A stretch of DNA of 21,189 nt from Elusimicrobiota bacterium (lineage in GTDB: Bacteria; Elusimicrobiota; Elusimicrobia; Elusimicrobiales; UBA9959): positions 1-21,189 of the forward strand of contig DMES01000021.1 in assembly GCA_003450815.1 (NCBI GenBank). Reading direction: 5' to 3'. Positions 14,445 to 21,189 of the stretch are shown here, one piece after another (within the stretch, counting starts at the first letter, position 1; each line of letters opens with the position of its first letter). Made by a program: the position numbers and the translations under genes. The notes beneath the pieces were generated by a model that was given only the letters and a program-made list of their open reading frames with translations, ran no database searches and was not told where the DNA came from.

Positions 14445-15515
14445 GTGAACAACCCCAGATTTAAAAAAGTTTCTAAAAGGCATTTTGTTTCGCAGCCGAT
14501 CCCGGTCCCAGAGCCCCCCAAAAAACGGCTGAGCCCCGGCATGGTGTTTTTTGCCGTGTTTGTGTCCGCGGCTTTGGCCTTTCCACTTTATCAGGTCGGC
14601 GTTCATTTTGTTTCCAAGCTGAATCCTGCCTCCGAAGAGCCCCAGAAAACAGTGGAAGTTCCCATCAACGATACAGAATGGCAGCATATGGTGGCCGGCC
14701 TTGAAAACGCCTCGGCTTCTTACCGCGGCAAAGTGGGAATTTACCTGAAAGATCTGCACACCGGTAAATTTTGGGAATACAACCCCGATCGGCTGTTTCC
14801 GTCGGCAAGCCTGATCAAGGTCCCCATAATGGCGGCGGCTTTTGAGAAAATAAAAGCCGGCGAGCTTACGCTTGACACGCAGATAAAGCTTACCCGCCAG
14901 GACCGCTGGGGGGGCTCGGGCTCGCTTAAATGGGTGCGCGAAGGCACGCGGCTCAGCGTTATGGAGATCATTTATAAGATGATAACCGAGAGCGACAACA
15001 CCGCCACGCACATGCTTATAGATTACCTGGGGTTTGACTTCCTGCAGATGGAATTCTCGCGGCTGGGCCTCGTTTATACAAAGATTTACCCGGAGGGCTT
15101 AAACCTTACCTCCGGCCGGGTGGCGCGCGAGAACTATACCACGGCGCGGGAAATGGCCGATCTGCTTGAACAGATCTACGAGGGCAAGCTTATAGACAAG
15201 AATTCAAGCGAACAGATGCTGGAATTTTTAAAACACACTAAAAGCCGCAGCCGCCTTCGGCGCGGTTTGCCGCTTGGCTGGGAGATCGGCCACAAAACTG
15301 GCCTGCTCAGGCGTTCCTGCCACGATGTGGGCATAGTGTTCTCGCCCCGCGGCGACTATATAATAGCCGTGCTGACCTCAGATGTTCCCAATTACTCAAG
15401 CGCTAAAAACTTTATAGACAAGGTTGCCAAGGTTACCTACAAATACTACAAGATAGACTCCGATTACGCCCAATCCAGCCGCGTCAACACCGTGGAAATC
15501 ACCAAATCAATGTAA
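14445..15515 (+). CDS. membrane-anchored class A beta-lactamase-fold serine hydrolase
   Basis: A 356-residue protein. Residues about 30-57 are a single hydrophobic signal-anchor after a basic cytoplasmic N-terminus, so the rest faces the periplasm. The catalytic motifs of the fold are all present: S122-L-I-K125 (SxxK), S183-D-N185 (SDN) and K284-T-G (KTG), followed by CHDVGIVFSP. The omega-loop region reads YPEGLNLTSGR. Aligning its LN with the usual ExxLN puts Pro216 in place of the deacylating Glu166, though Glu217 is next to it. A D,D-peptidase or cell-wall role is therefore more likely than antibiotic resistance. GTG start with GGAG upstream. It forms an operon with the following peptidase gene, 12 bases away. 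Confidence 0.88.
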   Translation: MNNPRFKKVSKRHFVSQPIPVPEPPKKRLSPGMVFFAVFVSAALAFPLYQVGVHFVSKLNPASEEPQKTVEVPINDTEWQHMVAGLENASASYRGKVGIYLKDLHTGKFWEYNPDRLFPSASLIKVPIMAAAFEKIKAGELTLDTQIKLTRQDRWGGSGSLKWVREGTRLSVMEIIYKMITESDNTATHMLIDYLGFDFLQMEFSRLGLVYTKIYPEGLNLTSGRVARENYTTAREMADLLEQIYEGKLIDKNSSEQMLEFLKHTKSRSRLRRGLPLGWEIGHKTGLLRRSCHDVGIVFSPRGDYIIAVLTSDVPNYSSAKNFIDKVAKVTYKYYKIDSDYAQSSRVNTVEITKSM

Positions 15516-15527
15516 GGAATTCCCCGT

Positions 15528-16283
15528 ATGCTTCGTCCAGCCGGTTTTACCGCCACTGTTGCGCTTGTCTTTTGCCTGTGCGTTGTGGCACAGTCGGTGG
15601 GGTATTCAGCGTCGGGTACGGAAGTGAGTGCCTCAACGCTTATGGAGCGGTTTTCAGATATGCTGGATACTGTGCCGGCGCCTCCGAAAGTGACCGAAGC
15701 TGAAGTGGTAGATGTTGAGGATGACGATCCTGAAACCTATATATTTCTAAGCGCCGCGCGGGCGCATCCGCCGGAGCCGGTGAATTTCGGGGGGGACGGG
15801 AGCATCTCCTTAACCCGCCAGGATAGCGGCGAACAACTGACGGCACGCTACCGCAACAGGAACGGCAAATATAATCAGACGGAGCTCACTAAAATAAGCC
15901 GGATCATGCGCTGCAGCCTTACCGGCAGGGAGACCATAGTTTCCATAAAACTCGTGGAACTGCTGGACGCCATTGAGGACCGGTTTGGAAGGCACGGGCT
16001 TATACTTTTAAGCGGTTACCGTACGCCGACATTGAACCGCCGCGTACCTGGTGCCGCCCGCAGAAGTCTGCATATGCTGGGCTGGGCCGCCGATATCAGG
16101 GTTCCCGGTTACGCCCCCGAAAAGGTGGTGCCGTATGCCAGAAGAATGCGCGCCGGGGGAGTCGGTTATTATCCGTACATAGGTTTTACCCACCTTGATG
16201 TGGGAAGCGCCAGGCACTGGGTGGTAAGGCGCCGCGGCCGCACCGTCGCTCCGGATAAATCACGCATGTCTTCCCCAAAGTAA
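15528..16283 (+). CDS. exported DUF882/M15-type zinc peptidase (YcbK/MepK-like)
   Basis: A 251-residue protein with a signal peptide (hydrophobic to about residue 25). After a variable acidic region (residues 35-90), residues about 115-235 match the DUF882/peptidase M15 fold of YcbK/MepK, which cuts peptide crosslinks in peptidoglycan. Putative zinc ligands are His182 and Asp189 in SLHMLGWAADI, and His222 in FTHLDVG. The LSGYRTPTLNRR segment is the typical preceding motif. The ATG at 15528 has AAGGA upstream and lies 12 bases after the previous stop, so it is probably co-transcribed with the beta-lactamase-fold gene, giving a small cell-wall unit. An N-terminal VPAPP at residues 49-53 echoes the VPAPV of the secreted pair at 7594-9437. 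Confidence 0.88.
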   Translation: MLRPAGFTATVALVFCLCVVAQSVGYSASGTEVSASTLMERFSDMLDTVPAPPKVTEAEVVDVEDDDPETYIFLSAARAHPPEPVNFGGDGSISLTRQDSGEQLTARYRNRNGKYNQTELTKISRIMRCSLTGRETIVSIKLVELLDAIEDRFGRHGLILLSGYRTPTLNRRVPGAARRSLHMLGWAADIRVPGYAPEKVVPYARRMRAGGVGYYPYIGFTHLDVGSARHWVVRRRGRTVAPDKSRMSSPK

Positions 16284-16338
16284 AAAAGACTTCTGTAATA
16301 ATTTGAAGATCAAAATAAATTATGCTTGCGCGGAACTC

Positions 16339-16347
16339 TGGTATACT
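16339..16347 (+). promoter_or_regulatory. extended -10 upstream of the U32 peptidase gene
   Basis: TGG followed by TATACT (16342-16347) is an extended -10 type element, leaving a leader of about 22 bases to the GTG at 16376. No convincing -35 is visible. A TAGAAT at 16363-16368, 7 bases from the GTG, is an alternative leaderless start. Confidence 0.35.
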
Positions 16348-16375
16348 GTTGCCGCTAAAGGCTAGAATATAAGCC

Positions 16376-18178
16376 GTGAAAAAAATTGAACTGCTTGCTC
16401 CCGCCCGCGACCTTGTTGTGGGCCTTGATGCCATTAACTGCGGCGCCGACGCCGTATACATCGGCGCCGAAGAATTCGGCGCCCGCTCGGCCGCGGCTAA
16501 TACCGTGGCCGACATTGAAAAGCTTTGCGCCCACGCCCGCCGCTATGGCGCGAAAGTCTACGCCGCCGTAAACACCATTTTGAGCGACCATGAGCTTATC
16601 CGCGCCCAGCGGCTTATCAAGCGCTTGTGGGAAGCCGGCGTTGACTCCGTGATAATACAGGACATGGGCCTGCTTGAGGTTGACCTGCCGCCCGTGCCGC
16701 TGATGGCCAGCACCCAGACGCATAATACCACCCCGGAAAAAGTTCTGTTCCTTGAGCATGCGGGCTTCAAGCGGGTGATACTGGGGCGCGAGCTGTCTAT
16801 CGATGAAATTAAAAAAATTCGCGCTAAAACCGCGGTGGAACTTGAATTTTTTATTCACGGGGCCTTGTGCGTGTCTTACAGCGGCCAGTGCTACGCAAGC
16901 CTGGCCCTTGGCGGGCGCAGCGGCAATAGGGGCGCCTGTGCCCAGCCTTGCCGCAAACTTTACACTCTGCGGGACGGGCTCAGCAATGTTATAGAAAAGA
17001 ATAAGCACCTGCTTTCGCTCAGGGACCTTAACCTGACGCGCCGGCTGGGCGCTCTTCTGGACGCCGGCATTACCTCATTTAAAATTGAAGGACGGCTGAA
17101 GGACGGCGCGTATGTGCGCAATATCGTTTCCCATTATCGGGGGGCGCTGGATAAAGTCCTTGAGCAGAAGAAGCTGGAAAGGAGCTCCAACGGAAAAAGT
17201 TTTATAATTTTCACTCCGAATCCAGCCAAAACCTTCAACCGCGGCTACAGCGAATATTTTGTCAACGGCAACCCGGCCGATATCGCCTCGCCCGACACGC
17301 CCAAGTTTGTGGGAGAGGCGCTGGGCAGCGTTTATGAAGTGAAAAACGGGTCTTTTAAACTACAGGGCGCGGAAAAGCTGAATCCTGGCGATGGTATTTC
17401 TTTTTTTGACAAAACCGGCGTACTTGACGGCTCGCTTGTTAATGGCGTAAAAGACGGGCGGGTGAAAGCGGAGAATTTAAAGGGCATAGAAAACGGCACC
17501 TACATTTACCGCAATTTTGACCGGGAGTTTATCCGCCTGGTGGGGCGGGAGGGGCCGCAAAGAAAACTGGGCGTCAGGCTTGAGTTTTCGGAAACCGGGG
17601 ACGGGTTCAAACTTAAAGCCGTTGACGAACTGGGCGCGGGCGCGATGCTTGAAATTAAAAACAAAAAAGTCACGGCCAAAAAGCCGGAGCAGGCCGTTGA
17701 AACGGTTCACAGGCAGCTTTCAAAACTGGGCGAGAGCGGGTATTACCTTCAGGCTCTGGAAGTTAAACTTTCAAAGCCCTTCTTTATCCCAGTATCCATG
17801 CTGAACGACCTGAGGCGCGACACGCTGAAAATTCTCTCAAAACAGGCCGCAGCTGTGAAGCGCGAGGAAGTGAAACTAAAGCCTAATGATTATCCCTATC
17901 CCGTAAAAAAACTGGATTTCACCGGCAATGTTTTAAATTCAAAAGCTGCGGCTTTTTATAAGCGCCACGGGGTGAAGGAAATAGCTTTTGCGGCCGAAGA
18001 CGGCCTGGACATGAAAGGCAAGCGCGTTATGACCATGAAATTCTGTATCAGGCGCCGCCTGGGGCTGTGTCAGAAAGGAAAGCCTGTGGAGCCTTTATAT
18101 CTTGAAGACGAAGAGGGGCATAAGTTCCGCATGGATTTTGACTGCGAGACCTGCGTGACCGCGCTTACGCTTGAGTAA
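16376..18178 (+). CDS. U32 family peptidase-like protein (Fe-S, RlhA/UbiU group)
   Basis: A 600-residue protein. The N-terminal LLAPARD...GADAVYIGAEEFGAR and the family signature ELEFFIHGALCVSYSGQCYAS (residues about 155-175) are diagnostic of U32. Cysteines at 165, 172, 188 and 192 (the last two in GACAQPCRK) are in the position of the Fe-S cluster cysteines of UbiU-type members. The C-terminus (about 550-600) has a second cysteine set, FCIRRRLGLC and DCETC, as found in long U32 proteins. Family members act in tRNA/rRNA hydroxylation, ubiquinone synthesis or as collagenases. The long, Fe-S-type architecture favours an RNA-modification role, but the substrate is not known. Start is GTG. The neighbours do not indicate the pathway. 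Confidence 0.9.
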   Translation: MKKIELLAPARDLVVGLDAINCGADAVYIGAEEFGARSAAANTVADIEKLCAHARRYGAKVYAAVNTILSDHELIRAQRLIKRLWEAGVDSVIIQDMGLLEVDLPPVPLMASTQTHNTTPEKVLFLEHAGFKRVILGRELSIDEIKKIRAKTAVELEFFIHGALCVSYSGQCYASLALGGRSGNRGACAQPCRKLYTLRDGLSNVIEKNKHLLSLRDLNLTRRLGALLDAGITSFKIEGRLKDGAYVRNIVSHYRGALDKVLEQKKLERSSNGKSFIIFTPNPAKTFNRGYSEYFVNGNPADIASPDTPKFVGEALGSVYEVKNGSFKLQGAEKLNPGDGISFFDKTGVLDGSLVNGVKDGRVKAENLKGIENGTYIYRNFDREFIRLVGREGPQRKLGVRLEFSETGDGFKLKAVDELGAGAMLEIKNKKVTAKKPEQAVETVHRQLSKLGESGYYLQALEVKLSKPFFIPVSMLNDLRRDTLKILSKQAAAVKREEVKLKPNDYPYPVKKLDFTGNVLNSKAAAFYKRHGVKEIAFAAEDGLDMKGKRVMTMKFCIRRRLGLCQKGKPVEPLYLEDEEGHKFRMDFDCETCVTALTLE

Positions 18179-18241
18179 GCGCGCTGTCACAAGTCCACGG
18201 GTCGCAGTCGGTAATGAGGGGGGCAGTTCAAAACTTGATGA

Positions 18242-18448
18242 TAGGGGACGTTGCTTAAACGCTTAAATATAATTAGACATGCCACTACGAGTTGGAATGG
18301 AGATTGAGGTTGCGTATCATTGTAGTAGTGTGCAGTGAGTATGATATTGTTGTCAGTGCAAAATGGTCGGCAGAGTAAGCAGCGCGGCGTAGTGTCTGGT
18401 TTGTGTAGGTGGGGATGCTAAAGATGTGCATTTAAGCAACGTCCCCTA
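18242..18448. mobile_element. MITE-like element with 18-bp terminal inverted repeats
   Basis: TAGGGGACGTTGCTTAAA at 18242-18259 is the exact reverse complement of 18431-18448, extending to 21 bp with one mismatch. The 207-bp interval has no coding sequence. Both ends begin with TA just outside GGGGACG, consistent with a TA target duplication as made by IS630/Tc1-mariner type transposases. A second imperfect inverted repeat lies inside (AGACATGCCACTACG near the left, its partial complement near 18390-18400). Confidence 0.75.
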
Positions 18449-18462
18449 GCCTCCCGTCATGA

Positions 18463-18637
18463 ATTTTTTGTTCGCAACTTTGTGACTTGGGGCAAAAACT
18501 GAAAACCCACAGCAGTATTCCCAGTCTTGTGCAAACCGCAAGAAGACAGGGCGTTCATCCCAGGGAATTTCTGCAAACCCTACCTAACCGCAGATACCGC
18601 GACAGCGCAGAATGCGCTGTATGTCAATTCAAGTTGA
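18463..18637 (+). pseudogene. C-terminal remnant of an IS66-like transposase, frameshifted
   Basis: Frame 1 reads CDLGQKLKTHSSIPSLVQ and TARRQGVHPREFLQTL, like the C-terminal end of IS66-type transposases (a P-x-x-[FY]-L segment after a Cys/Ala-Arg-x-x-Gly motif). If one C is removed near 18589-18590, the reading continues as LTADTATAQNALYVNSS and a TGA at 18635-18637, which looks like a natural C-terminus. I therefore infer a one-base insertion. The N-terminal bulk of the gene is missing, the remnant starting a few bases after the MITE end. The exact transposase subgroup is uncertain. The protein is not expected to be functional. Confidence 0.5.
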
Positions 18638-18663
18638 CACCTCGCTCTCCCTACGGTGGCGAG
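18602..18663. repeat. three adjacent short stem-loops
   Basis: ACAGCGCA/TGCGCTGT (18602-18620, loop GAA), TGTCAA/TTGACA (18622-18639) and CTCGC/GCGAG (18641-18663), each perfect. They overlap or follow the end of the transposase remnant and could be the folded end of that element. Confidence 0.45.
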
Positions 18664-18840
18664 ATAGGGACTAAACTGTTACCACTATCCTCGACATGTC
18701 TTGTTGCACTAACAGCTTGAACTGTGGATCTTGGTTAGGTCAATTCTGAAAGCGGGTAAAAATTGCTAAAATTAGCAGTGCAGTTAAGCAAATAAATATT
18801 CCAAATTAAACTAGACAGCACACAATGCGCAAAGACTCTT

Positions 18841-19563
18841 ATGCCCGAGAATAAGAAAACCTGCGCCGTGATTTACAGCGGCGGAAAAGATGGGCATTTA
18901 GCTCTTCTGAAGATACTTGCCTCCGGCATCAAAGTGGTGTGCCTTATAACCATAGATGGGGGGAAGCGGCATTCTTACATGTTTAATGACTTGCGAAAAG
19001 TTGAGATACTTAAAGCACATTCCAGTCTTTTGCGCATTCCGCTCTTTGTTTATAAATCCCCGGCTTCTTTCCGTCCGAAGCTGTTTTTGAGGACTACACT
19101 AGCTAACATAGCCAAGGCGGCGAAGCGGTGCTACAAATTTGAAATTTTATGTGGCGGGATGTCCGATTTTGATGACGGCGTGACGGCTTCGGATTTTAGG
19201 AAGGCGGCGACGGAAGCGGATGTGAATTTTGTGACTCCCGTAGCCGCGTTGGATATGTTCGCGTCCATCCGGTATCTTGAACGGCTGGGGGTCCGGGCCG
19301 TAATAGTGGGTGTTACAGGAAATATTTCCTCCCGGTGGCTGGGCCGGGAACTGTGCCCAGAATTCCGGTCCTATCTCCGCAGTCTCAGGACCAGCGGTAT
19401 TTATGCGGACGGTAATGATTTTCAGACGCTTGTGGTTGATAGCCCGGCCTTCAGCCAGCCCATTCAGATCCTGAAAACGCGGGTGGTCAGCACCCGTGAT
19501 AACGTATTCCTTAAGGTTGTTAGATTTGAGCCAAGCTCCTCAAGCCGAAGTCTCTTATCGTAG
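18841..19563 (+). CDS. Dph6/MJ0570-like PP-loop ATPase
   Basis: A 240-residue protein of the adenine nucleotide alpha hydrolase (PP-loop) superfamily. The ATP-binding PP-loop SGGKDG is at residues 13-18. Further family landmarks are CLITIDGG, a histidine (HSYMFNDL), IPLFVYKSP, FEILCGGMSDFDDG, VTPVAAL, LERLGVRAVIVGVTG and SSRWLGRELCPEF. In eukaryotic Dph6 (diphthine-ammonia ligase) the C-terminus has a GE-x-GE-x-H-T segment. Here it reads YADGNDFQTLVVDSPAF, so the two Glu residues are lost, arguing for another substrate. Bacteria lack diphthamide, and the role of bacterial members is unknown. There is no clear Shine-Dalgarno sequence. It sits next to a B12-radical-SAM gene in a mobile-element-rich area. 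Confidence 0.82.
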   Translation: MPENKKTCAVIYSGGKDGHLALLKILASGIKVVCLITIDGGKRHSYMFNDLRKVEILKAHSSLLRIPLFVYKSPASFRPKLFLRTTLANIAKAAKRCYKFEILCGGMSDFDDGVTASDFRKAATEADVNFVTPVAALDMFASIRYLERLGVRAVIVGVTGNISSRWLGRELCPEFRSYLRSLRTSGIYADGNDFQTLVVDSPAFSQPIQILKTRVVSTRDNVFLKVVRFEPSSSSRSLLS

Positions 19564-19579
19564 CTTGGGTGTGCAGCGT

Positions 19580-19620
19580 AACTCGTTTCGCGAGTTCTGG
19601 TGATCTTCCCCCCGGAAGAT
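19580..19620 (+). terminator. two hairpins after the PP-loop gene
   Basis: AACTCG/CGAGTT (19580-19596) and ATCTTCC-CCCC-GGAAGAT (19603-19620, perfect 7-bp stem) lie just after the stop at 19563. There is no U-run after either, so termination is only suggested. Confidence 0.35.
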
Positions 19621-19702
19621 GACGAGAAAACACCTGAAAGTCTTTCACAAACAAGGACTAAAAACTAATCAAAAAAATGATTTCAAAAAAGCCCCTCACA
19701 CT

Positions 19703-19732
19703 ATGAAAAATATCCAGGGGATATGTTATAAT
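19703..19732 (+). promoter_or_regulatory. promoter of the B12-binding/radical SAM gene
   Basis: TATAAT at 19727-19732 is preceded by an extended-10 TGT, with ATGAAA 18 bases upstream (19703-19708) as a moderate -35. A CCCCT (19692-19696)/AGGGG (19716-19720) inverted repeat spans the spacer and could be an operator. The strong Shine-Dalgarno sequence GGAGGAGGG precedes the ATG at 19761. Confidence 0.6.
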
Positions 19733-19760
19733 TTCAGCAATCTTGGTATGGAGGAGGGTT

Positions 19761-20255
19761 ATGTCTAAAAAATTAAATATTGTGGCTGTCGGCACCGGAG
19801 ACTGGCATAAGCCGGCCCTGTATGTGGGTTATGTAAAGACCTTTCTTGAAAAAACCCCGGGCATAAAGGGCCGTACGGAGATGACCATCGTTTGCCCGGA
19901 TTTCAACGGTAGCTTTAAAGGTCTTCTTCCTAAAATAAAACCGCTCTCTCCCGACATGGTGACCGTTACACCCCATGAGGATTGGGACAATGCTTCCATG
20001 TTTGAACTCTGCCATAAGCTCAAGAATTGGAACCCTGATCTGGTAATAGTTGTTTACGCCGAAAGTCCGCGCAACAGGATTCAGGTAGAAGATGTCAGAA
20101 AAAGTGGCGTCATAGACTATATTATACACGGTGAAGCAGAGATTCCATTCACCGCGCTTGTCAAGTATTTGCTGGATGGGGGGAATGCACAGTTTAACTT
20201 TCCAAACATTATATGTTTCAAACGCGAAGCGGCACTTTCAAAGACCAAGTCATAG
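19761..20255 (+). CDS. cobalamin-binding N-terminal part of a B12-radical SAM protein (frameshifted)
   Basis: 164 residues with the pattern of the B12-binding domain of class B radical SAM proteins: a beta strand NIVAVGTGDWH, then ALYVGYVKTFL, then MTIVCPDFN, PDMVTVTPHEDWD, PDLVIVVYAES, and the very typical GVIDYIIHGEAEIPFTALVKYLLDGG leading to FPNIICFKR. The frame then breaks and the last residues (EAALSKTKS) look foreign. The linker that should follow, with the DLPSPYLSG motif, is encoded in another frame just downstream. The ATG at 19761 has a strong Shine-Dalgarno sequence and promoter. As it stands the product would lack the radical SAM domain. A sequencing error or genuine decay are both possible. 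Confidence 0.75.
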   Translation: MSKKLNIVAVGTGDWHKPALYVGYVKTFLEKTPGIKGRTEMTIVCPDFNGSFKGLLPKIKPLSPDMVTVTPHEDWDNASMFELCHKLKNWNPDLVIVVYAESPRNRIQVEDVRKSGVIDYIIHGEAEIPFTALVKYLLDGGNAQFNFPNIICFKREAALSKTKS

Positions 20256-21187
20256 TAAAAAATTTGGATGACCTTCCGTCACCATATCTTAGCGGTGCGT
20301 TTGATTTATCTAGAACGCGCTCCGTTGAAGTTGCCGTCGCGCGCGGCTGCAACCGCTCGTGCTCATATTGTGTAATTAATGAAAGCCCGCTAAGGTATTT
20401 CTCTTTTGAGCGTATCAAACTGGAAGTAGAATATATCTTATCAAGGGCTCCGCGGGTTAAAAAAATAATGGCTGGGGTTGCCGACATGTACGAAAACGGA
20501 CCTCTAGCCGCCAAACTCCTGCCTCTGCTTCGCCGTGCGGCCGAATCCCGCAAAATCACTGTTTCTTTCTACGCTAATGTTGCCAGTTTGCATAAAGTTG
20601 AATTGCTTAAACTTTCAGACTCTAGATGGTTCAGAATCGAGATAGGGGTTCAGTCCATGAACCCTGCCGCTTTAGGTCTGTGTAACCGCGGGGCGACTGT
20701 GAGAGTCATAGCAAAGCATATAGACCTGATGGCGCAGTACGCTCCTAAAGCGCACAAGATCTTGGGATTGATAAGAGGCTTGCCCAAGGACACCACTGCC
20801 GGATACCTGACCACTCTAGAATGGGCGCTTTCCACCGGTATGCAGCTTTCAGTAAACCAGCTTCGTCTGGTGCAAGGCACAGAATTCAATATAGAACCTG
20901 AAAAGTTTGGTCTCACCGTAGGTGCTGATTACCCTTATTTTGTACTTTCCACGTCAAGTATGTCGGCCAATGATATGCATCGCCTGCGTGCTATTACTGA
21001 CAGGGTAATGTTTATGGTTAAACTTATTTCTCCGCATCCAGCACTTCAGAAGCATTTTCAAGCGCTGGCCGCAGGATTTGCCAGATCCAAGAAGTTTCCG
21101 CGGGTCACTTTGGCGCTGGCATTCGCCTCGTTGGTTGGGCGTATGGAAGGCAGGCTTGCGCAGGCGTGGTTGTACTGTCCAGTTTAA
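20213..21187 (+). CDS. radical SAM catalytic part of the same split gene
   Basis: Up to 324 residues in a frame shifted by -1 relative to the upstream part, overlapping it by 43 bases. The 4Fe-4S/SAM motif CNRSCSYC (CxxxCxxC) follows VEVAVARG. Later radical SAM landmarks are IMAGVADMYENG, IEIGVQSMNP, ILGLIRGLPKDTTAGYLTT and LRLVQGTEF, typical of B12-binding radical SAM proteins (methylation or ring-forming chemistry in general). The N-terminal stretch DQVIVKNLDDLPSPYLSG is the linker normally between the B12 and radical SAM domains, so this is not an independent gene start. The ATG at 20213 has no Shine-Dalgarno sequence. The frame ends with TAA 2 bases before the window edge, giving a full combined length of about 475 residues. 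Confidence 0.75.
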   Translation: MFQTRSGTFKDQVIVKNLDDLPSPYLSGAFDLSRTRSVEVAVARGCNRSCSYCVINESPLRYFSFERIKLEVEYILSRAPRVKKIMAGVADMYENGPLAAKLLPLLRRAAESRKITVSFYANVASLHKVELLKLSDSRWFRIEIGVQSMNPAALGLCNRGATVRVIAKHIDLMAQYAPKAHKILGLIRGLPKDTTAGYLTTLEWALSTGMQLSVNQLRLVQGTEFNIEPEKFGLTVGADYPYFVLSTSSMSANDMHRLRAITDRVMFMVKLISPHPALQKHFQALAAGFARSKKFPRVTLALAFASLVGRMEGRLAQAWLYCPV

Positions 21188-21189
21188 AA

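Larger units (their letters stand above)
18179..18840. other. 662-base region without an intact gene
   Basis: This stretch holds a MITE-like element (18242-18448), a frameshifted transposase remnant (18463-18637) and three adjacent hairpins (18602-18663). The remainder, 18664-18840, is AT-richer and contains a short TGCTAA-AA-TTAGCA palindrome at 18764-18777; I see no gene there. No tRNA or ncRNA was recognised. Confidence 0.7.

Noticed and set aside
18700..18735. Possible integron attC-like site (AACAGC ... CTGTGG)
   Set aside because: The short repeat does not show the paired R'/R'' core sites, and no integrase or cassette structure is seen.
1..21189. CRISPR arrays, tRNA or rRNA genes
   Set aside because: No direct repeats with regular spacers and no tRNA cloverleaf or rRNA signature were recognised by eye.

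Overview
The window looks like a chromosomal segment of an uncultured, fairly GC-rich, diderm-type bacterium. It has many exported proteins with Sec signals and cell-wall enzymes, together with ordinary housekeeping genes (gpmI, arfB, clpC, a U32 peptidase). The style of the hypothetical secreted proteins made me think of Elusimicrobiota, but no rRNA or other marker in the window settles this, so the taxonomic suggestion is low confidence.

Layout. Positions 61-4243 are all on the minus strand: an EamA-type transporter, two tightly spaced exported proteins of unknown function, phosphoglycerate mutase (gpmI) and a small DUF167 protein. From 4334 the plus strand carries a small stand-alone protein resembling EF-Tu domain II, an alanine-aminotransferase-like enzyme and an unknown protein with a nuclease-like motif. 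A minus-strand arfB-type ribosome-rescue factor follows. Next comes a plus-strand pair of secreted proteins, one ending in a phage-lambda-type endolysin domain. An unknown minus-strand gene converges on that pair. From 10399 a long plus-strand stretch encodes a membrane NfeD/ClpP-class protease, ClpC, a membrane-anchored beta-lactamase-fold serine hydrolase, a DUF882/M15-type peptidase and a U32 peptidase. The emphasis there is on proteolysis and peptidoglycan work.

From 18179 to the end the character changes. A 660-base stretch without an intact gene holds a 207-bp MITE-like element with perfect 18-bp terminal inverted repeats flanked by TA, a frameshifted C-terminal remnant of an IS66-like transposase, and a row of short hairpins. 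Beyond it lie a Dph6-like PP-loop ATPase and a B12-binding radical SAM gene that appears to be split by a frameshift. I read this end as an accessory, mobile-element-affected region.

Regulatory observations. Three genes (starts 4243, 4827, 7594) have a -10-like hexamer exactly 6 bases before the ATG, which suggests leaderless transcripts. Others (clpC, the radical SAM gene, the gene starting at 10263) have clear Shine-Dalgarno sequences. There is a perfect 10-bp-arm palindrome in the aminotransferase promoter, an attenuator-like set of four GC-rich arms before 6329, and five G-rich heptamers with strict 7-base spacing after clpC. I found no tRNA, rRNA or CRISPR array. I did not find a demonstrably new multi-gene system. 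The best leads are the stand-alone EF-Tu domain II protein, the leaderless-promoter pattern and the PP-loop/B12-radical-SAM island.
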